Of a stretch of DNA of 64,000 nucleotides, positions 1-14,933 are shown in pieces. The stretch's first letter is position 1; every line of letters begins with the position of its first letter. A program made the translations under genes and the position numbers. Origin of the DNA: Anaeromyces robustus (lineage: Eukaryota; Neocallimastigomycota; Neocallimastigomycetes; Neocallimastigales; Neocallimastigaceae); contig MCFG01000035.1 in NCBI GenBank assembly GCA_002104895.1, positions 131,501 through 195,500 on the forward strand. The letters are read 5' to 3'. The notes under the pieces are model-generated. The model was not told the DNA's origin and ran no database searches. It was given only the letters and a program-made list of their open reading frames with translations.

Positions 1-1473
1 TCAAAATTATTAATGGTTCATGGTCGTTGGTCATATATTCGTGTATCTAATATGATTATGAATTTCTTTTATAAAAATATTGTTTGGGTATTTACTTTAT
101 TTTGGTATCAATTTAGTTGTGGATTTTCAGCACAAATTCTTTTTGATTATTCCCTTGTTATGTTTTTCAATTTCATTTTTACCTCCATGCCAGTTATGGT
201 AGTTGGTGTATTTGATAAAGATTTATCAAAAGAAACTATCTATGATAAACCACAACTTTATGAAACTATGGGTTTAGCACAAAAGAAATTTACTTGGAAA
301 AGATTCTTTGCTTATGTTATTGATGCTATCTATCAATCTTTAGTATGTTATTTTATACCATACCATTGTATGGCATATAATAGTTTTTCTAATGGATTAT
401 CACCAGATTCATATTATTTTGGTAATATTATAGCTAATTATGTCATTACATTAGTTAACCTTTGTGTTGCTATCAATATGAGTAGTATTAATTGGATATC
501 AGCAGTGACTTTAATATTTGAAATGCTTAGTTTTAATATCTTTTTCCCAATTTATGTTGCACTTCCAGTTCGTAAAACTTATCGTGAATACCTTAAACTT
601 ATGATTTTTGATATTAAATTTTGGTTACTTTATGTTATTGTTATTGTATTTGCTCTTTTCCCAAGAATTATAATCAAATATTATAAATCAAATTATATGC
701 CAGAAGATTCAGATATTTATAGAGAAATTGAAAAATATCATCTTGAAGATCATGAAGGATATAATGATTTAGAAAAGGGTGATAAAATAAGATATTCTGT
801 AACCGAAAAATTAAGTCAATTAGATCAACATAAAGTACCACAAGTTCCACTTTCAACATCTATATCACCTACAGGTACAGGATTACCTATTATTAAAGAA
901 GAAGAAGAAAATGTTGAATCAGGAACAGGAATAGGAACAGGAACAGGAACAGAAACAGAAGCAGGTAAAGAAAATAAAGTTAGTTTTTATCCATCAAAAT
1001 ATCCTGAAAGTGAAATTGATGAAAGTGTTGTATCCGGTGGATATGATGAAAGTATATATAATGAAGCTAGTGTATTGTTTAAACGTCAATCTTACACACC
1101 ATCTGAAAATGGTAATTTAAGTTTAGATAGAAAACATAAAGCGATGTCTATTCGTTCATCACGTTCACGTCGTAATAATATATTAAAACAAGGTACCTCA
1201 GCAGATGGTAATGCTATGTCAGTTATTTTTATGGATAATAATGAAGAATATGTAAATACTGGTTTTGCTTTTGCCTATAATGATGAAGAAGAATTATTTA
1301 ATAGAAGTAGAAGTAAAAATCCATTATATAAAGCTAAATCTGTTGATGATATATATGAAGATAAAAGAAGAAAACGTCATAAGAATAGAAGAGAGAATTT
1401 CTCATATGCAGGAAGAAGGCAATCTCAACCAGAATTTATATTTAAACCATTCACTAAATTAAATGAAAATTAA
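1..1473 (+). CDS. P4-type ATPase (phospholipid flippase, Dnf-like), C-terminal part
   Basis: Only the 3' end is in the window: the frame is open from base 1 (S-K-L-L before the first Met), so the true start lies upstream. The first residues, KLLMVHGRWSY followed by FFYKNIVW and FWYQFSCGFSAQ, are the hallmark C-terminal region of P4-ATPases and read like the Dnf1/Dnf2 branch, which flips aminophospholipids and PC across plasma or endosomal membranes. About six hydrophobic segments (visible residues about 20-45, 50-70, 100-120, 135-155, 160-185, 200-220) match the last transmembrane helices. A cytosolic tail of about 260 residues follows, with an E/T/G-rich stretch near 300-320 and Arg/Lys/Ser-rich patches such as SIRSSRSRR. 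The stop TAA is at 1471-1473. The catalytic DKTGT region is outside, so activity cannot be judged. No intron is needed in this part. Confidence 0.9.
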   Translation, partial: SKLLMVHGRWSYIRVSNMIMNFFYKNIVWVFTLFWYQFSCGFSAQILFDYSLVMFFNFIFTSMPVMVVGVFDKDLSKETIYDKPQLYETMGLAQKKFTWKRFFAYVIDAIYQSLVCYFIPYHCMAYNSFSNGLSPDSYYFGNIIANYVITLVNLCVAINMSSINWISAVTLIFEMLSFNIFFPIYVALPVRKTYREYLKLMIFDIKFWLLYVIVIVFALFPRIIIKYYKSNYMPEDSDIYREIEKYHLEDHEGYNDLEKGDKIRYSVTEKLSQLDQHKVPQVPLSTSISPTGTGLPIIKEEEENVESGTGIGTGTGTETEAGKENKVSFYPSKYPESEIDESVVSGGYDESIYNEASVLFKRQSYTPSENGNLSLDRKHKAMSIRSSRSRRNNILKQGTSADGNAMSVIFMDNNEEYVNTGFAFAYNDEEELFNRSRSKNPLYKAKSVDDIYEDKRRKRHKNRRENFSYAGRRQSQPEFIFKPFTKLNEN

Positions 1474-3306
1474 AATGAAAATTAAAAGAATTAAAATGAA
1501 AATTAAAAAAAAAAAAAAATTAGAAATTGAAATTAAAATAAGATGGTAAAAAACAAACAAAAAAAAAATTATATATAATAATATAAAAGTTTGAAAAAAA
1601 AAATATTTATTATATAAGAAAATGAAATAAAATGAAATAAGAATATAATAAATAAATAGGAAAAAAAAAAAGGATTAAAAGAAAAAATTATTAAAATAAT
1701 TAATAATTTTTTTTTTTTTTTTAGACCTTACATACCCATATTTATCTATATAAACAAAAAACGTAATTCGGAATATAATTCAAAAAATAAAAAAAAAATG
1801 AAAAAAAATGAAAAAAAGAATAAAAAATAAAAAATAAAAATAAAATAAAATAAAATTAAAATAAAAAATCCATAATATATATACAAATAAATAATAATTA
1901 ATTAACTAATAAATCAACAGATATTTTTATATATTTTATTATTTATTTAATAAACGAAACAAATAATTATAATTATATCTATAATACAGTACAGCATTTA
2001 AAAAAAAAATTTTTATTTTTTTTTTTCTAAAATAGAGAATTAGAGCAGTTTAAGAAAATAATATAAATATATTTTTTTTTGTATAGTAAAAATTTATATT
2101 ATTGTTTTATTAATTAATTTTTTTTTTTTTATATATAAAAAAAATAAAATATAATATATAAATAAATAAATAAATAATATATAATAATTAATTAAAAAAA
2201 ATAAAAATAATAAAAAAAAAAACTTTTTAACTAATGATATAATTAATTATTTATTTATTAAAAAAAAAAAAAAAAAATATTTTATTTCAACAGTAGTATC
2301 AGTATCATTATTAATATCATGATAACATAAACATAAATATATCATAAATATATACATGTATTTTTATTTAACATTAATAATATTTTAATGTAATTTATAT
2401 TTTATATATATATATATTATTTGCATACTTTTTTGTTTTTCTTTTATAAATATATAATAAAAGGGAAACTAATTAATATATATGAAAATAATATTAAATA
2501 ATAATAATAATAATAATAATAATAATCGTCATATATTTTTTCATTTTTTTATTAATAAACGACAATATTATTAATAACAATAACAATAACAATAATAGCA
2601 ATAATAATAATTTTTTTTTATCTTTATTTTTCAAAATAATTTAGTAAGAAAATATCTAACATATACTATTAATATAAATAATAATAATTATAATAATTAT
2701 AACAAGACAAAATAATAATTAATAAACCAATTATAGTAAGACAAGTAGATCAAATACTTCTAATTATAATAATATCTTTATATGAAATATATGAAATAAT
2801 ATATATTTATATCTTATGAAAATATAATCTACTTATATATACACTAAATAAAAATTTTAATAATAAATAAAATAATCTTAACAAAAAAATATATATTTAA
2901 TTACATAAAATAATTTTAATATGTTATATAATAAATGTAATAATAATAATAATTAATAATTAATAATTAATAATAATAATAATAATTATATGGACTATTT
3001 TTATTAATATTTCTAATTCAGTTTTTTTTAAAATGAAATAAAATTTAATACAAATATTAAAAAGTATATTTTATTTTGTTGAGTTTTATGTATAAAATAT
3101 TTTAGTAATTCGTATAAAACATAAAAATATTATTAATTTAATAATGAAAAAAAAATTATATTGAATTTTAAAAGCTTCATTTTAAAAATATATATAAAGA
3201 TAAAGTAGACTTATTTATTATTAATAAAAATATATATATTTTTTTTATATTTTTTATATTATAATATAATAATTATTATTAACAGATTGTTCATGTGTTG
3301 ATAATC

Positions 3307-3462
3307 TAATAATAATAAATAATAATAAATAATAATAAATAATAAATAATAATAAATAATAATAAATAATAATAAATAATAATAAATAATAATAAATAAT
3401 AATAAATAATAATAAATAATAATAAATAATAATAAATAATAATAAATAATAATAAATAATAA
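3307..3462. repeat. 10-bp minisatellite (AATAATAAAT)n
   Basis: About 15 nearly perfect copies of a 10-base unit, AATAATAAAT, in tandem. Because the unit is not a multiple of three, the open frames across it encode only Tyr/Leu/Ile/Phe repeats and are not genes. Confidence 0.9.
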
Positions 3463-3693
3463 TTTTAATAATAATCATAGTAATAATTATGGTTATAATA
3501 AAAAGTAATATCTTAATTGTTGAATACTTTATATTAATACCAAGTTAAAGTTGGGTATAAAATAGTATATTCTATATTTAAATATAGTAATTTCTTTTTT
3601 TCTATATAATATAAAAAATTTGAGTTTCATATTGTTTCATTTTCAATTTGAATTATTAAATCAAACAATAACACATGTTATATTTAATCTAAT

Positions 3694-3929
<236 letters not shown>

Positions 3930-3956
3930 CCTATTTATTTATTAACTATTTTTATT

Positions 3957-3963
3957 TTTATTA

Positions 3964-3998
<35 letters not shown>

Positions 3999-4045
3999 TT
4001 ATTATTATTTATTATTTGTTATAATTGTTATTATTATAATTATTA

Positions 4046-4081
<36 letters not shown>

Positions 4082-4083
4082 TA

Positions 4084-4152
<69 letters not shown>

Positions 4153-4180
4153 TATTATTTATTATTTATTATTTATTATT
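3957..4180. repeat. ATT trinucleotide-rich tract
   Basis: Interrupted ATT runs with ATTT variants continue directly from the ATTT array, so the two arrays form one compound microsatellite of nearly 500 bases. Confidence 0.85.
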
Positions 4181-6187
4181 AGTTGAAATTTAATAATAAT
4201 AATAAATTTTCATCCGCATAATTAAAAAAAAAAATTATAAGTAAAAACCATAAATATATATATAATAATATATCACAAAAAATGAGGGACAAAAAAAAAA
4301 AAAAAAAACATTTCTAAAATTATTTAAAATAAATCTAAAACAAATTAAAATACAAAACAAATTAAAAATCTTAAAAAATAAAAACAATAAAAAAATTTTT
4401 TTTTCTTTTTTTATAGCACAAAATTAACACAATTTGTACATAAAACAATAAATAAAATAATAAAATATATATATATATTTATATATTATAAAATATTGAA
4501 ATAAAAAATAAAAAAAAAAAAAAAAAAAGAAAAAGAAAGTAAAATAAAAAGAAAGAAAGAAATTTCTAATACTATATATTATATATATATAATTTTTTTT
4601 TTTAATTCTTATTTATTTTATTTATTTTATATATTTATTTTATTATTATTATTTATTTATTATTTATTTATTATTTATTATTTATTATTATTTAATATTA
4701 TTATTATTTAAAAAAAAATTTTTTTTAAACTATTACTTTTTAAAAAAGTACCTTTAAAAAAAGTAAATTAAAAAAAAAAAACAATAAAAATCATTAAAAG
4801 TTTTTTTTTTCTTTTTTTTTCTTTTTTTAAACTAAAAATTTAAAAAAAAATTATAAAAATCTTTAAAAAAAAAATAATAAAAAATTTTAATTAATTGCTT
4901 TTTTTTTTTTTTTTTTTTTTTTTTGTTGATTTTTACTTTTCCTTTTAAATAGTTTCTTACTTTATATTTTATATTTCTTTCTCTTTTTTTTTTTTTTTTT
5001 TTTTTGATTGTTTGTTTGTTTGTTTAGTTCTTTTGTTATTTTTATATATATTATTTTTTGTTTTTTGTTTTTTGTTTTTTGTTTTTTTTTGTTTTTTTTT
5101 TTTTTATGATTTTAAAAAAAAAAATTAAATTATATACTTCATATAAATACCAACTTTTAAGCTTGTATTTATAATTTTTAAAATCATAAAAAAATTAAAA
5201 TAATAAAATAAAATAAAAAAACATATAAAACATAAATTAAAAAACTTTTTTTTTTTTTTTTACAATAAAAAGAAAAGTAAAAATAAAATTAAAAAAAAAA
5301 ATTAATAAAATAATAGAAAAAATAAAACATTATAAATATATAATAAAAAAAAAAAAAAAAGTTTTTATACAACTGATTATTATATAAAAATTACTCTTTT
5401 TCTTTTCGTTCTTTGTTCACTTTTTTTTTTTTAGAAGATATAAAATTATCTTTATTAATAATTGAAGATTGTATTTGATATTGTAGAAGAAAAATTAAAA
5501 AAATTTATTCTAAATATTATATAGTTTTTATTTTAATATATTATTTTATAATAAATAATTTTAATTATTAATGATAAAATTGTTAATTATCATTACTTTA
5601 AATATATATGTTTTTAACACATATATACTACTTTTTTTTTTTTATTTTTTTTTTTTTTTTTGTTATGTATTTTATAATGTTATTTGCTATTATTATATTA
5701 TTATTATATTTATTATTATTGATTATTAATTTTATTTTTTAGAAAAAAAAATAATAATAAATTCTTATTTAAAAACAATTTTACTTAAAGATAAATCTTT
5801 TAATTTGAATTTAAAAGAAATTTAATTAAATAAAAATGTTTCTTTTTTTTTTTTTTTTTTTTTTGTATATATAATTTTTGTCTTTATTTTTGTTTTATTT
5901 TTTTTATATTTGTTTATTTTGATTTTTTACTTTTTTTATATATTTGTTATATTTTGATTTTGATTTTATATATATATATATAAACTATTTAAATTATTTT
6001 AGTGTTTGTTTTTGTTTTTATTTTTGTTTTTTTTTGGTTTTTATTTTTTTTTGTTATTGTTGTTTTTTCTGTTAATGTATTTATTTTTCGATTTTTGATT
6101 CTTGATTCTTTAAATAATTTTACTGACTTTTTTTTACTTAAATCTCTTAAAAACTTTTTTTTTTTTTTTTTTTAAATAAAAAAAAGG

Positions 6188-6221
<34 letters not shown>

Positions 6222-7875
6222 CTAAAAAAAAAAAAATTAATATAATAATAAGAAAAGAAAAAAGTTTATCTTTTTTTTTCATGAATATAAATGAATTTTT
6301 ATAGAAATTATTGGTAAAGTTTTTTTTTTTTTTTTTTGTTAACTTTTACGTTTTAAATATTTTTTAATCATCAAAAATAGATTATATAAAAAATTAATGT
6401 TTCATATGCACAAACCAATTTTTTATATTAAATATAATTTTTATTTAATTAGTTTTTATTTTAAAAATTTCTTTTTTAAAAAAAAAAAATAGGTTGTATT
6501 TTTGTCTAATACTATGAAAAAAATAAATGCATAAATAAAATATATTAAAATATATTTTTAATGAATAAAATAATATTATATTTTTTTTTTTTTTTTTTGA
6601 ACTAAAAAAAAAAAAAAAAGAAATAGATATTATTTCTTTTTCTCTTCTTTTTTTAATATTGAAAGAAGTAAAAGTACAATTTTATCTTAAAAAATTAAAA
6701 AATTTAAAAACTATCTAATTTTTTATCAAAAAAAAACCTTTACAATAATAATGGAATTTTCTCTTGTACTTTCGTTTTCTTATATTTCTATATATTAATA
6801 TCGTGAGAATAAAAATTGAAATAATAGATGTCTTTTTTTCTCTTTTTTCTTTTCTTAATTTTTTTCTTTAACTTTTTTTTTTTCTTTTTTTTTTTTTTTT
6901 ATTTTTTTTATTTTTTTGGTTTTTGGTTTTTTTTTTTTTTTTGGTTGTTTTATATTAATATACTTTTATAAAAATATTCTGTTGCTTTAAATTATATTGA
7001 TTTGGGTAAAAAAAAAAAATATTGAAAATTATTGGTTAGTTTGAAAAAAATTGATTAAAAATATTAGCTTAAAATATCAATTACTTAAATTGACAAAGAA
7101 TTTAATTTATAAAAATATATTAAATATTGTCATTTATATAAAATTTAAAAACATATGATTTATTATATCTATTTTTTTCTTTACCGATATTAAATACTAT
7201 TAATTTTGCTTTTAAAGTTGATAAGAAAATAGATGATTAAAATAAATAAGTAAATAACTGAATATAACTGTATTATTGAAAATAAATAATATTTTTGATA
7301 AATAATGTTAAATTAATTTAATGATAAAGGTAGGAATTTATGGTTTAGATATTTTATAATTTGTCTATCAACTCCAAAAATAAAAAAAATATAAAATTTG
7401 AAATTTAAATTTTTTGTCAGGCTTTCTTTTTTTTTTTGATGTTTTTATTGATAATTTTTATTTATTTTTCTCAATTAAATTATACGGTATGTAACTATTT
7501 CCTATGTTAATACGGTATAATTAAAGAATTTTTTATAAAAAAAGAAAGGCTTAGTGTTGATATAATAAACATATAAAATATTTTTTTTTATTTGATTTTT
7601 TAATTTAATAAAAAAATATATTATTTATTGATTTTATTTTTTTTTGTTTGTTTGTTTGTTTTTGTATTTTTTTTCTTAAATAATATTTAGTTCAATCTAT
7701 TTTGGTATATATTCCTTAAAAATGTCGATTGGATAGATTGACTATTTTTTTTTTTGATAATATTTTTTCGTTGATTGTTATAGAATAATAGTTTGTAGTT
7801 AAGTCAGGTATTTACAAAGAAAAAAAATTAAGTCGTCTTGAAATTTATATATATTTATTAAAATTTAAAAAAAAA

Positions 7876-10637
7876 TTATTCCTTCATAACGCATGCAAAG
7901 AATTTTCTAAACTGTTTATTATAAAAATTGTATAAAAATCAATTAGTATAAATAATAATAATATAATAATATACTTCATTTTTAAAATTCTATTCTACAA
8001 TATTATATATTAATATTATTATAAAAGATTATTCTTACCATTTTATTTTCCTTTATTTTTACTTTAATATTCTTTTTATTTTTAGCTTTTTCACTCTTTT
8101 TAATTTCCTTTCTTCTCTTCTTAATCTTACTCTTTTCTTTCTTTGTTTTAACTTTTTGATTTTTCTTTTTTAACATATCTACTTCATCTTCTTCCATTGT
8201 AGTTATTTCTGAATCTTTAGACGAATCTTGTTCTTTCATTTCTACATCATTAATAGTTTCATTCTTTTCTGACTCTGGTTTTACATTTTCCATTTCTGAA
8301 TCCTTTTCATTTTTAACTTCATTAACAACTTCAACAATAACCTTTTCTTCAGTCTTATCAGATCCTGATGTTGAAGTTTCTAATGATGAAGAAGATTCAG
8401 ACTTTGAAGCAGAATGAGGGTTTAATTCATCAACTTCATCAAGATCTTCTTTTTCTAATTTAATAGTACTTGGACTATCTATTTTTTCTTCATTATCTTC
8501 TTTAGCAATTTCCTGTACTGTATCAACGACTTCCTCCTTAACTTCAACCTTTTCAATGACATTTTCTTTGACTGGTGAAGCAACTTCTTCCTTAACTTCA
8601 TTGGTTTCTTTAATTTCTTCCTTAATTTCTGATTCAATGTTTTCTTCCTTAGTTTTTTCCTTAGTTTCTTCAACCTTTTCAACAATAGTTTCTTTTTCAA
8701 CAGAAGTTTCTGATATTGGGGTTACTGTTTCTTCAACTCTTTCAATACTAGTTTCTGAAACTACAACTGGTTCAGTTAATTCAGCAATAGCTTCTGAAGC
8801 AACATCTTCTGGTTGTTCAACAATATCCTCTGGAATATTAGTATCTTGCTGTTCACTTTCAATTGGAATTTCTTTTTCTTCTTTTTCTTCTACTTTTTCT
8901 TCTTCAACCTTTTCTACGGAAACTTCTGGAGTTTCTACAACATTTTCAGCAATTTTTGTTGCTTCGGCAGATTCTTCAGAAATTTCTCCTTTAACAACTT
9001 CTTGGAGTTGATCCTTCATTTCTTCCAATTGGGTAAATTGTTCTTGTTGAATTTCATTAATTAATTTTTCAATTTGCTTTTCAGCATTTTGTCTTTCAGC
9101 TTCTAAAACAACTGGGTCTTCAATAGTAGAAGTTTCTGGTGTAATTTGAGCTGGTGATTCATCAATATCCATTTTATCATCAGGAGCTACAAAAACTTCT
9201 TCAACCTCCATTGGATCTTCTTGATCCTTACTAACTTCTACTGGAAGTTCTTGATGGGCATCTAAGAATTCACTAGAAGATTGACTATTAGATTGAGATT
9301 GTTTTTCAATTCCTGGAACTAAAGCATCCTTACTAATACCAACTATTTGTGGTTTGGAAGGAACTACAGCATCTTTTGAATCATCTGTGGTATCTTTTAA
9401 TTCCTGATTTGGAATATATTCGGTTTTATCCATAGAAGAGTCAACATTTTCGTTAATAGAAACATTATTTCTAACTTCATAAACTTCTGTATGTTCAGTT
9501 TCATCATCTAAACCTATTTGACGAGAATGGACACCTTGTGGAGGTAATGGTGGTGGATATTCTGGTACATTAGCATCTTGAATCTTTTCAATTTCAGAAT
9601 TAGTACTTTCATTAATATATTTAAGATATGATTCATCATACATGTAATCTATATTCATAGATTCATTCATTCTTTCCTTACAGTAAATACTGTTACGAAG
9701 CCATTTGTGATTTATAACTTTTTCCATTGGCCATCTTTTTTCTGGATCTGGAATAAGCATACCACAAACTAATTCTTGAGCATCTTCACTAACGTATTCT
9801 GGGAAAGTTAATTGTGATTCTAAGATGTATTTATATAATAAGTCAAGGTTTTCACCATCTGGATTATTTGGATCATCATCAAATGGCAAGTAACCACAAA
9901 GCATAGCATAAAGAATAATACCACAACTCCAAATATCAGCTGCTTCACCAATATAATTATCATTAATAACTAATTCTGGTGCAGCGTAACATGGACTTCC
10001 ACAAGAAGTAGACAATAATCCAGATGGATTTTTACGTGAATTGTTAGCGAAACCAAAATCAGTAATAATAATATCACCCTTATCATCAAGTAATAAGTTT
10101 TCCTATGTTTTATTTTTTAAAAATATATTATACGTAAATAAATTAGTATTATTAATTATATAAATTTATAATATTTTATGAAATTAAAATTATTTTTCTT
10201 TCAAATATTTATGTCATATTTACCAATTTTAAATCTCTGTGAACAATATGACGACTGTGAAGATATTGAACACCATCTAATAATTGAATAAAGAATTTAG
10301 CAGATTCTTCTTCAGATAAATATTGATTTTCAGATATGTATTCAAATAATTCACCTCCATTGGCATAGGCCATAACTATACCAATGTATTTCTCAGTTTC
10401 GATAACATCATATAAACGAACAATATTTGGATGATTTAAATTTTGGAGTATATTGATTTCTCTTTCTAATTTTGCTTGCTTTTGAGCAGAAGTAATATTG
10501 GAACGCTTGATAAATTTAATAGCAACTTCAATTTCCTTTTGTGGATCATAAGCTAACTTAACCTTACCAAATTCACCCTTACCAATAGTATGTAATATGA
10601 TATATCTACCAAAAGTTTTAACTTGACTTTTAGTCAT
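7876..10637 (-). CDS. Kin4-like serine/threonine protein kinase, CAMK group, long acidic tail
   Basis: Exons (minus strand): 10637-10224, 10102-8039, 7911-7876; 837 aa. The first intron (121 bases) splits HRDLKL from ENLLLD in the catalytic loop, and joining them restores the kinase consensus exactly. The domain spans about residues 10-273: glycine loop GKGEFG (19-24), lysine of VAIK (41), HRD (133-135), DFG (153-155), APE (179-181) with activation loop STSCGSPCY. The segment PFDDDPNNPDGENLDLLYKY is typical of fungal Kin4/Ppk1 kinases, which act in spindle-position and cell-end control. The remaining 560 residues are low-complexity, rich in E, V, K and T, ending in a Lys-rich region. The last 11 residues (FRKFFACVMKE) come from a proposed third exon behind a GTAAGA donor at 8038. 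If that intron is retained, the frame ends at 8003 with a different tail, also 837 aa. The kinase call is secure; the Kin4 subfamily and 3' end are inferred. Confidence 0.88.
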
Positions 10638-12041
10638 TTTTTCTTATTAATTAAATTGTAATGAAAAAAATTTGTAGTTCTTAGGGAATTAAAAAATTAA
10701 TTATTTTATTAATGTTTATTATGTTTAATTATTATTAAAAAAGTTTTTAAGAAATATTAAGTATTATTAAATACAATTAGGTTTCTTTTAATTGTTATTT
10801 AAATACTTTAACAAAAAAAAATATATTATTTTCTTTTAAAGATATTTAATATAAATCGTTTTTATATTTACTAAATTTTAATTATCGTTATTTAGTATGT
10901 TTAAAGAATTATATGCATTTTATCTTTTAAAAAAAAAGTATTATTGTATTATCGATTTTAACTATTTATTTTTACTACAAAATACTTTCTTCTATATTAA
11001 TAATTTAAATACTATACTGTGTTTATTTCTTAAATAAATCTATTATTATTACTTTTGTCTAATTAAAAATACTTTATTTTCTATAGAAAAATCTAGATAT
11101 TAGTGAATATAAATTCTTAATTATAAAAAGTAATTGAACTTTATTTTAAATCTATAAAATTATATTATCTTGAAAAAGAAAATTAATTTTACTCTTAAAT
11201 TAAATATTATAATTTAAATATTATAATTTTGATTAACTTAAATAATAATTAAAGTTATATTTTCAAAATATTGGTTTTTCAATTATTGAATCTTTAATAT
11301 AAATCTTATGTGTATTTTTATATTTGCTTAACAAAGTAATAATGAAAACAAATTTTTAAATATTACAAATATAATATATAATTTTATTTATATACTATGA
11401 TATATTTATGAATTTGTTTTTTGTTTTTTTGTTAATTGTTTTTTATTTATTTTATTTTGATTTATTTTGATTTTTTTATTTATTTTGTTTTTTATAATGT
11501 TAATTTTTTTATTTATTTATTTTTTATATTTTATGATAGTTATTTTTTTATTGTTTATTATATTTTTATTTTTATTTTTATTTTTATTTTTTATTTTTTA
11601 TTTTGTTTATTTTATTTTGTTTTATTTTATTTTAATTATTCATTCTTTTAATGATTCCATTTATTTATTGTTTATATTTATTTTAATTTTATTGTTTTCT
11701 TTTTGTTTTGACTGTTTAATTTATTCTTTTTTTTCAATCAATACTAAATATATATACATATTTTAAAAGTTTTCCTTCCTTTTTTATCAAAAAAAACGAA
11801 AATTATTTAAAAATATATGATATATAAATGTGTTGATAAAAAAAAAAATTTCAATCTTTTTTTTAAATTATAATGAATAACATTAATAAAATGTAAAGAA
11901 CTATATGAATAAACAAAAATAAAATAATTTTTTTTTAAAATAACTTTTCTCCTTTTTTTTTTTTTTTTTTTTTTTTTGTAAATATATATAAATTATATTT
12001 ATTATTTTTTAATAATAAATAATTAAGTTATTATTTATCAT

Positions 12042-12120
<79 letters not shown>

Positions 12121-12122
12121 TT

Positions 12123-12157
<35 letters not shown>

Positions 12158-14902
12158 CATTTATTTATATATTTATTCATTTATATTATTTATTTATAAC
12201 AAATATTATTTAACATTTTATAACCATATATTATAATATAATTACTAATGTATTACAAATATATTGATTAATAAAATTATTAATAATATTAATAATAATA
12301 ATTTTATTAATTATAATATATATGTATATATTTCATCTTTTTTTTTTTTTTTTCATTATTAATCATAATTAAATTATTAAATTTTTTATTAAAAATTTTG
12401 TATGTTTTATATTATATATAATTATTTAATTATTATTATTTACTTTGTCATATAATCTAATACATATATAATATTAAGTTATATATTAATTATTACATTA
12501 TTAATATTATTATATATAACAAACTGTTATGATTTTTTTTAAATTAATTTAAATATTATTATATTCTTTTATATATTGTTTTATATATAGTATTACAAAA
12601 TAAAAAAAAATTCTATACAAATTAATATAAATATGTTTAATACATTTTATATATTAAATATATAATAAATAAATTATTGAATTTGTCAAATTTATATCAC
12701 AATTTATTATAAATATATTAATAATACTTTCAATAAATTTTAATTTATGGCTTCTACAAAAAAAAAAAATGAAAAAAATAATAAATAAAATTTGTATTTA
12801 ATTTTCTAAAATAAAATTAAAAAAAATTTTGTGACATATTAATATATATTAAAATAATATTATAATATAATGTTTAATATATAAAAAACAATATATATTT
12901 TATAATTCTAATATATAAATAATATCCTCTATATAAAAAAAAGAAACCACAAAATCCATAAAAGTAATATTAATATAGTTTTTATATAATAACTTAAAAA
13001 ATTTTTTTATTAATAATATATTATTTGATTATTATTATATTATGTTTTATCTTATATTAATTTATATAATTAATTATATGTTGAGTAACTATAAATTAAT
13101 ACTAAAATAATAAAAAATTGCATTAAACAAAAAAATTTTTTTTTATTTTTTAAAAAAAAGTTTTAAAGTATAACTATATATTTAATGTTAAAGTAAAGTT
13201 TTAATTACAAAATTTCATTAAATTATATTATTTAATATTTACTTTATTATCTTAATATTAATTATATAATAATTAATCATTATTTATTTTTTATTATCAC
13301 TATTACATTTTATTTTAATAATTCATAATATTCAATATATAAATAATTTACAACTATCATTAAGTTTATTACTATATACATAGCAATATAATAATATAGT
13401 GATATATATTCTATTTATTGAAATATTTTATAATGTAAAATACCAAATACTAAAATAATATCATTTTGTTTCGTATATAAATTATTTATAATATATATAA
13501 TATTTATTCATCTATTTATTCTCCTACATACTAATTATTAATAATATTAAAAGTATTTTCATATATAATTTTAAAAATACTATAGTATTTTCTCTTTTAT
13601 TGAATAAATATTATTAAATAAAGTTTTATATTAAGTTTATATTAATTAAACCATCTTTTAAAAATAATATAAAAAGCTTTATGTATACCATTTATTTATT
13701 GGCTGATTTTAAATTAAATAGTATAATAACAGAAAGATATATAATATATTAATAATATATAGAAATATATTATTATATATATTATTTTTTTATTATATAT
13801 AATAAAAAAAATTGTGTACAACCTTTATTTGATTTAATTTTATTATATTTATAAAAATTCATTAATAATGAATACAATCTGATATATATTCTCAAATAAA
13901 CTTATTATATATTATAATAGATTATAATATATTATAATTAAAAATACTATAATTTTTATCATAAAAATACAAAAAAAACTAGAAAATGATAAAAGGTTAG
14001 ATTATAAATTATATTAATAAATTAATGAAATAATAATAAACTAAAAGTTCACTTTAAAACTATTTTATAAAAAGACTTTTTTTTTTTTTCCTTTTTATAA
14101 AATACTTTTAAATATTTTGAAGTAAACTTTTAATTTTAAAAATATTTTTGGTCAATAATTTAATTATAATCCAATTCAACATTACTTACTATACTGAAAT
14201 TATTTGATTGAGCATATAAGTTATTTTAAACGTATAAATAAATAATTAATCATAAATTATTATTATTCAATTATTGAATAGTTTATTTTATTTATTTCAT
14301 TATAAGGAATAAAAGTTAAATTAATCATATTAAATAAAAAGGAAATAATATTTTAATCTTATTTTTTTTTCCCTCTATTTTCATATTTTTAAATGAAAAT
14401 ATATTATTCATTTTTGGTTTTTATTATATTTCACAACCTTTTTTTCTATATAATTATAATTGAGATGACAATTAAGTGTGGAGAAAAAATAATTAAGTAA
14501 TATTATATAATATTTTATTTTAATATAAAACAAAAAAATTAAGAAATTATTGAGAAATAGAATGTTTTTATTTTAATATTTTAATTTTTATAATACATTA
14601 TTGTAGTGGATAAACGTGGCTTGTATATCATAATAATTTAATTATTTCATTTTAATATTAAACATAGATTATAAAGTTATTGTAAATTAGAATAATTAAT
14701 TATATTTTTATTTTAATAATACATTATTGTAATGAGTTACAATGTGGCTTTTACACTATAATAATTTAAATATAATAATGCTTTAATGACAAAATAAATA
14801 AATATAATAAATAAATAAATATAATAAATATATAATAAATAAATATATATATAAATAAATAAATATATAAATAAATAAAAAGTTGCCGTACAAATTGTGT
14901 GC

Positions 14903-14933
<31 letters not shown>

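Noticed and set aside
8556-9064. Ser/Thr-rich and Phe-rich frames opposite the kinase tail
   Set aside because: Shadows of the E/V/K-rich coding strand; the kinase frame is continuous and validated by the domain upstream.
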